From Branchiostoma floridae (taxonomy: Eukaryota; Chordata; Leptocardii; Amphioxiformes; Branchiostomatidae), in NCBI RefSeq assembly GCF_000003815.2, contig NC_049994.1, forward strand, positions 12,653,989 to 12,700,722: a stretch of 46,734 nt of DNA, read 5' to 3'. The notes below the pieces were generated by a model. The model ran no database searches. It was given only the letters and a program-made list of their open reading frames with translations, and was not told the DNA's origin. The translations under genes and the position numbers were made by a program. Below, in pieces: positions 42,015 through 46,734 of the stretch (within the stretch, counting starts at the first letter, position 1; each line of letters opens with the position of its first letter).

Positions 42015-42529
42015 ATTTTAGGTGTCCGTACACGTGTTCTTGTACATATCTTATAGGAAAAATCATGACCTACGGGAAAGTATGCGTTCCTACCGATTTA
42101 TAGGCGATCAGTATTTCCTTCACTCGTCTGTCCCATTCCAACAGTTGTAACGTCACCTGTCCCACACACCGAGGCTACGCTGTGTCCGACTGTGCGGCAG
42201 AGTTGGTCAAACCGTCTCTCGTAGCGTCATCTTCCTTTACTGAGTCTGTAAGTTAAGAAATGATTTGAGTAGCAAAATATTAATCTATTTTCATATCTTA
42301 GTTGCCTAAGTTCGACGACCCATACCTTCACCAAGAATGTTATTAGATTCGCCTAATTTGCATAAGCTCATAACTGCTTGCATCGATATCCTGAGACAAA
42401 GTTGTTTTAAAACCACAAAAGCAACAACAAAATTTTAATTTTTACTTAATAAGACTTACACGAGATCCTTGCTTTGACCGCATAGGATAAATGGACAAAG
42501 AATAAGATGTATTGAAGTAATTTGACTCG

Positions 42530-42615
42530 ATCATCCTTATTGAGCCAATCACGACCGCCCCTTGTCCATTCACGTCACGTGATATTCAAATTTCCCGCCA
42601 CGGTGCCACCAGGTT
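42530..42615 (+). promoter_or_regulatory. CCAAT / E-box / E2F-like promoter
   Basis: GAGCCAATCA (CCAAT box, about 42541), GTCACGTGA (E-box, about 42574) and TTTCCCGCC (E2F consensus, about 42591), with ATTCAAAT just upstream of the last. There is no TATA. This cluster is typical of cell-cycle or replication genes in animals, and it lies just before the putative small gene at 42685. Confidence 0.5.
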
Positions 42616-42684
42616 CACCAGGTGCTGCATTCTTCCCGTAGCGTGGTCCGTGGACGTATCGTCTTCCTAATTTCGGCTCACAAA

Positions 42685-44321
42685 ATGTATGCAAAATGTA
42701 CATTTTGCCCACATTTTCGCGGATGTTTTCCACAAATATTGTGGGGAAAAGCTTCTGGGACAGCGTGGGTAATGATGGACGGACAAAGTTTCGTGTGGAG
42801 CTTGGATGAACGGTTGGATTACTCCGGATTCAAAAGTGGAACACAGCGTGCAGTGCCAGGCAGGTAAGATTGAAGCCTAAAAATTCTTATTGTCGTTTTA
42901 AACAGAAGTTCACTTTCGTTTTTCAGAACAGTGTGGTCGGCTAAATGTTATTTCAGCTGTGCAACTTTCGTACCTTGGGGTGTTTCCCCCTGAATTGTTA
43001 GAAATTGAAACTGGTGGCAAGTAACAAGACGGCGCATTTTTAGAATTAACGAATGCGTAACTTTTAGGGCGTAAAGAAATTGTGTGGTTTATTACTACAT
43101 GAATTTTAGGCTGAGACGTCCAGAGACTTAATTTCCAACAAGTATTTCATTGTAGCCACACATTCTTTGGAAATGGTAAATGTAACGTTGTGTATCTTTC
43201 TAATGGCCATTCTATTTATTTTCAGTCGTAAGCGGACACATGTACAGTCACGTGCAACCCACCCAGTCTCCTACTTCAACGCGAGGTCCGGGGCGAACAA
43301 TGTCAACACTTCATTCTGCTTCCCTCAGAACAAGTAAGACACATTTCCATTGTTTATCTTCTTGTTAATAGTATCACTATCACTATATCAGTAGAGCATT
43401 TCCGAACGTTATTCAAAAGAAGTTGTAATTACGTTGGAGCGGCGCTCGCGCGCACGTGCTTCTCCAAATGCCAAGTTGTTTTGATATGCAAATTCGTGGA
43501 ATGTTGCTTGGAGTATAGGTAGGGAAGGTCAACTTTTTCCTATGTCGTTTAGTGAATTGAATTTGCACGCCATTACACGGTCGTTTTCCCCGAGATACAA
43601 TTTGAAATAGGTTCAACAGTGGTGAAGGAATGACTTTAGATATTCATCTCATTTGCATATCAGTAAAATGGTTTTAATTTCTGAGATGATGTCATGGCAA
43701 CGGAACTTGTCCGCCATGTTGACAATTGTTGTTCGTACCAAGGAGGTGAAAAAAGTTATTTTTTTAACCTCCTTGTTCGTACTTACACGAATCTTACCTA
43801 ACTTGGTCATGTTTCATCGTCAAACATTGAAATATTCTTTTCTCTTTAGACACATAAGAACTGTCATTTTAGTGTAAGAACACTAGTGTATAGTGAGACG
43901 GACGAGATAATTTACATTTTTATCAAAGCATTCATATCCACAAAGCATTCCTCTATATTTCATGTTGCATACAATTCCCGCATTGTGATTTCATGATGTT
44001 ACAGCCATTGTTGTTTGTTGTCTGGAAAAGTTACCTGCTGCAAATAATTAATCTCAGAGCAGATTTAACAGATCCGTCGTTGTGTTTTACGTGCGATTTT
44101 TCCACATTTTTTTTACGCCTTTCTAGCATGGTAGCACACCGTGTCGTTGATAGTAATATGTGCACTTGTACAACTAGGACATACTGAAGATCGCAAAAAC
44201 ACGTAAACGCAATCTTTGATCCTTCCTCTGCTTCTGAATAAAGTTGTAGTTAACACCCATTTTCCTCGATCATTTGCTGACAACTATTGTGTTAATTGTT
44301 TTTGTCAGATGGCCAGAGTGA
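42685..44321 (+). CDS. Putative small spliced gene, unknown function
   Basis: Exons 42685-42863, 43226-43333 and 44309-44321 join with GT-AG sites and an open frame to TGA at 44319. From ATG 42685 this gives 99 residues; from ATG 42772 (MMDGQSFVWSLDERLDY) it gives 70. The second exon encodes RKRTHVQSRATHPVSYFNAR then SGANNVNTSFCFPQNK. No family recognised. The first ~29 residues may be untranslated if translation starts at the later ATG. Support comes from consistent splice phases and the promoter-like region upstream; it could instead be a non-coding RNA. Confidence 0.4.
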
Positions 44322-46734
44322 AGCCATGGGAGAGGAGAGAAAACGCAGCCCCTCTACGCTGTGCTTTCTGACTGACTGACAAGAAGTGGTGAAAAGACAT
44401 CGAAGCCTAGTCTCCAAGCAGATGTAAGGATCCAGTCCAGTCTGTGTTTTTTACCCCAGCTATCGCAACATTAAGTACGCCTTTTTATGCCATAAAGTAT
44501 TGCACTTTTTGAATCATTCGCCTCTAGAGTTGTATCCTTACATCCGCTTTGAGAATAGAAGACCCAGGTAAGTTCCATTACTTTCTTTATTTCACTTCCA
44601 CCTCCACCCATTTTTTTTTTTTTACCCATCTTTTTTTACCACACCCGTTTTTACCCCACCCTTTTTTTCCATTTTTTTACCCCACCCAAGTTTTGTTACT
44701 CACCCCTTGCTGTCCCATTTCCCCAGCCTTAAGTTTTTTTTAAAATTTCTTTTCCCACCTTTTTTTTTCCAAGTCTTTTTCCACCCTAATCACCCCCCCC
44801 CCCCCCCCCCCAATACCAGCAACATGCAATACGCTTCTGGCAACACCCCTGCAGCCCCTGCGAACGTGCTGAAATATACAGTAATTTCGTACAAGATGGT
44901 TATGTAATTCTATTGCAAGCGTAATGTTGATAGCTGATCTGAATGCAGCCATGCAGCAGCGGCGGCGTTATCATGTACCGTTTCATGGCATAACTCAAGA
45001 AGTTGTGAACAGATTTGTGATGTTTGGTATGTGGGGGAGGCTGATTTTGTACTTATACGTTACCTAATTCCACGGAGACATTGACCATTGAGCAATAAAA
45101 AAACTTATACAATTGTTCCAACAAATTTCGTATTTATAAAGACGTGTGTTTTTCTTTCAAATCATCCTGCACCGTGGATGATACTTTACGTTTTCAAGTT
45201 GTAGGACATAAATCTTATTTTGGTTGCTGTATGTTCTCCATCAAATGAAGTGAAGTACCCGTGAAGGCTTGGATTTAACGAGTGTAAATACTAGTACATG
45301 TATATAGTCGTCTGGACTTGATCGTTTGCATAAATCTATCATGCAATAGTTCATGCTGAGGAACATCCCGGATCGTCTGAGAAAAGACCAGTAATATTCT
45401 AGTATGTCAAGGTTGTAACTTAATACAAAAATGTACACATACATAAACTGTGTGACTCTTTATTTCTATTACATCAAATGGGCATTCCCCTACATATGAA
45501 CTAAGAATGGCTTATAGGTAGAATGTCATTGTACCAACAGAATAAATGAAATTATTACGACAATAGCAGCTGATATTTGTATACAAAGTACAGTATTGTG
45601 TATAAGTGATTGGACTACAACTTAGCATTCCGTCCTGAGGACTTCAACGCTTCCCAGATGAGTGACAATAGCCGGGATTCGAACCCTGGAATTCAAGGAT
45701 TCCAACCAGGGGACTTTGCACGCCACATCAACACTGTGAAGCGCTCTTTAGTTGACATTGACATTGGCCTTTATTACAGCGTCACATCTACATGCAGATT
45801 GACTTATTTCTCAGGAGTTATTTGTTCTTATTGAAAGAAATTTTAAAAACCTCTTCGGCCTTTGATGAAATTGAGGAATTAACGCATTAGTATGAAGAAA
45901 CCCTCTCCACTCCACCTTGGATTGACATTTTTCTTTGGAACACGAAACGACGAAACTGAAACACTTTTCCCGTCACTTTATGTCTTATTAATTTACCACA
46001 AATAGAATGTTTGGTCCGACGGAAATCATCCGATGAATTACCTGTTCTAATCATGGTTACAAAACAATTAACAGCGAAAAGCATAACGACGTGCAAGATT
46101 AGTACAAAATACAAAATGCCTACTTTATGATTTATGGTCTTTTTCACAAACATGTCAATAAATTTGCTGAGGAGTTAAATCGCAAGGGGGAAGAAAACAG
46201 GAAACGTTAGGCAAGTAACCAGGGCAGGGGTTCCAGCCTTGTGGGTTACAGCACCGGGATGGAACTGGACACAAACGTTGTCTCAACAAATGGAAGGAAA
46301 ACCATAGATGGAAGATCGTGTTGTCCTAAAGGATACTTATCTTCGTTGAAGAGGGTTCTGAAGAGCTAAGTCTATATCGTATTCTGTTTTCGATTCCGTA
46401 CTATGTGCTCAGAGCTCAAGATCATAGAGAGTGGGGTGATCATATATATTTCTGTACATTAACGTCTGCTTAGTCATTTCGGCAACGTGTGTGTAAATCT
46501 TGGCTACTGTACACCACCCGAGTCCGGGTAAGGACATCTAAATTATGTGCCTTGTATATAGGACTATGGAGGCTGGTGCGGGCTACTTGCCCGGGATGAA
46601 AAATACTCGAGGCTTTCAATTGCCGACAATGTACATTTGGCTTGAAACAACACCAGGGCCCCTCATCCCCATGGGGGCTTAAATACATAGTGCCGGCGAG
46701 GGGAACGCCAGAGCAAAGCTCCGAGGCATGGTGG
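44322..46734. other. Right flank: low complexity and repeats
   Basis: 44600-44815 is T-run/C-run low-complexity DNA with a C-run near 44800. 45640-45760 contains GCCGGGATTCGAACCC, a tRNA B-box-like SINE remnant on the minus strand. A minus-strand frame at 46153 begins MFVKKTINHK and then a hydrophobic stretch, ending at a GTAATT donor-like site near 46042; it could be a first exon of a type II membrane protein, but no following exon is seen. The last 200 bp look repeat-like. Confidence 0.35.

Noticed and set aside
42060-42252. Minus-strand last exon reading SVKEDDATRDGLTNSAAQSD to a TAG at 42178
   Set aside because: There is an acceptor-like CTTACAG, but no upstream partner exon on that strand could be found.
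45671-45686. Possible tRNA gene (GGTTCGAATCC on the minus strand)
   Set aside because: Only the B-box-like motif is present; no cloverleaf arms or A box, so a SINE remnant is more likely.
45887-46153. Minus-strand ORF with a membrane segment (MFVKKTINHK...)
   Set aside because: Could be a first exon of a type II membrane protein, but no following exon or stop-consistent model is seen.

Overview
The window is eukaryotic genomic DNA: spliced genes with phase-consistent exons, mostly GT-AG introns, many degenerate transposons, microsatellites and two 100-base assembly gaps (2534-2633, 33639-33738). An ankyrin-ROC-COR-CARD protein next to a vertebrate-like SHMT gene, plus many small DNA transposons, suggests an invertebrate deuterostome, most likely a lancelet (Branchiostoma). 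This assignment is inference.

Layout. 1-5759: no gene seen; repeats, an orphan histone-type 3' stem-loop, and a duplicated ~130-bp block carrying consensus NF-kB sites. 5760-19801 (+): a ~1386-residue protein built from 24 usable coding exons: N-terminal cap, 15 one-exon ankyrin repeats and a half repeat, ROC GTPase, COR with a duplicated C-terminal module, and a CARD. Its first intron holds two LINE remnants and nested small elements. Its ankyrin array contains a near-identical ~1.2-kb tandem duplication and at least five dead or damaged exons. 19802-22175: intergenic. 22176-27823 (-): a seven-exon, 340-residue protein resembling sperm/ciliary microtubule inner proteins in composition. 27824-30369: divergent intergenic region. 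30370-38950 (+): a complete 13-exon, 509-residue serine hydroxymethyltransferase with a mitochondrial-type presequence. Its intron 4 carries three tandem partial copies of the start of exon 5. 38951-42600: long 3' flank and a 26-bp minisatellite. 42600-44321 (+): a possible small spliced gene behind a CCAAT/E2F-like promoter. 44322-46734: low-complexity DNA, a SINE-like remnant and one weak ORF.

The three main genes do not form a pathway. The ankyrin-ROC-COR-CARD gene looks like an innate-immunity or death-signalling receptor/adaptor (ankyrin sensing, GTPase switch, CARD output). SHMT supplies one-carbon units. The minus-strand gene is probably axonemal.

The most interesting material is the ankyrin exon array, which seems to be caught while evolving: unequal exchange inside an exon, a 21-nt relic intron, a lost donor, an internal deletion and transposon damage. 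Next are the duplicated COR module, the kappaB block upstream, and the tandem SHMT pseudo-exons.
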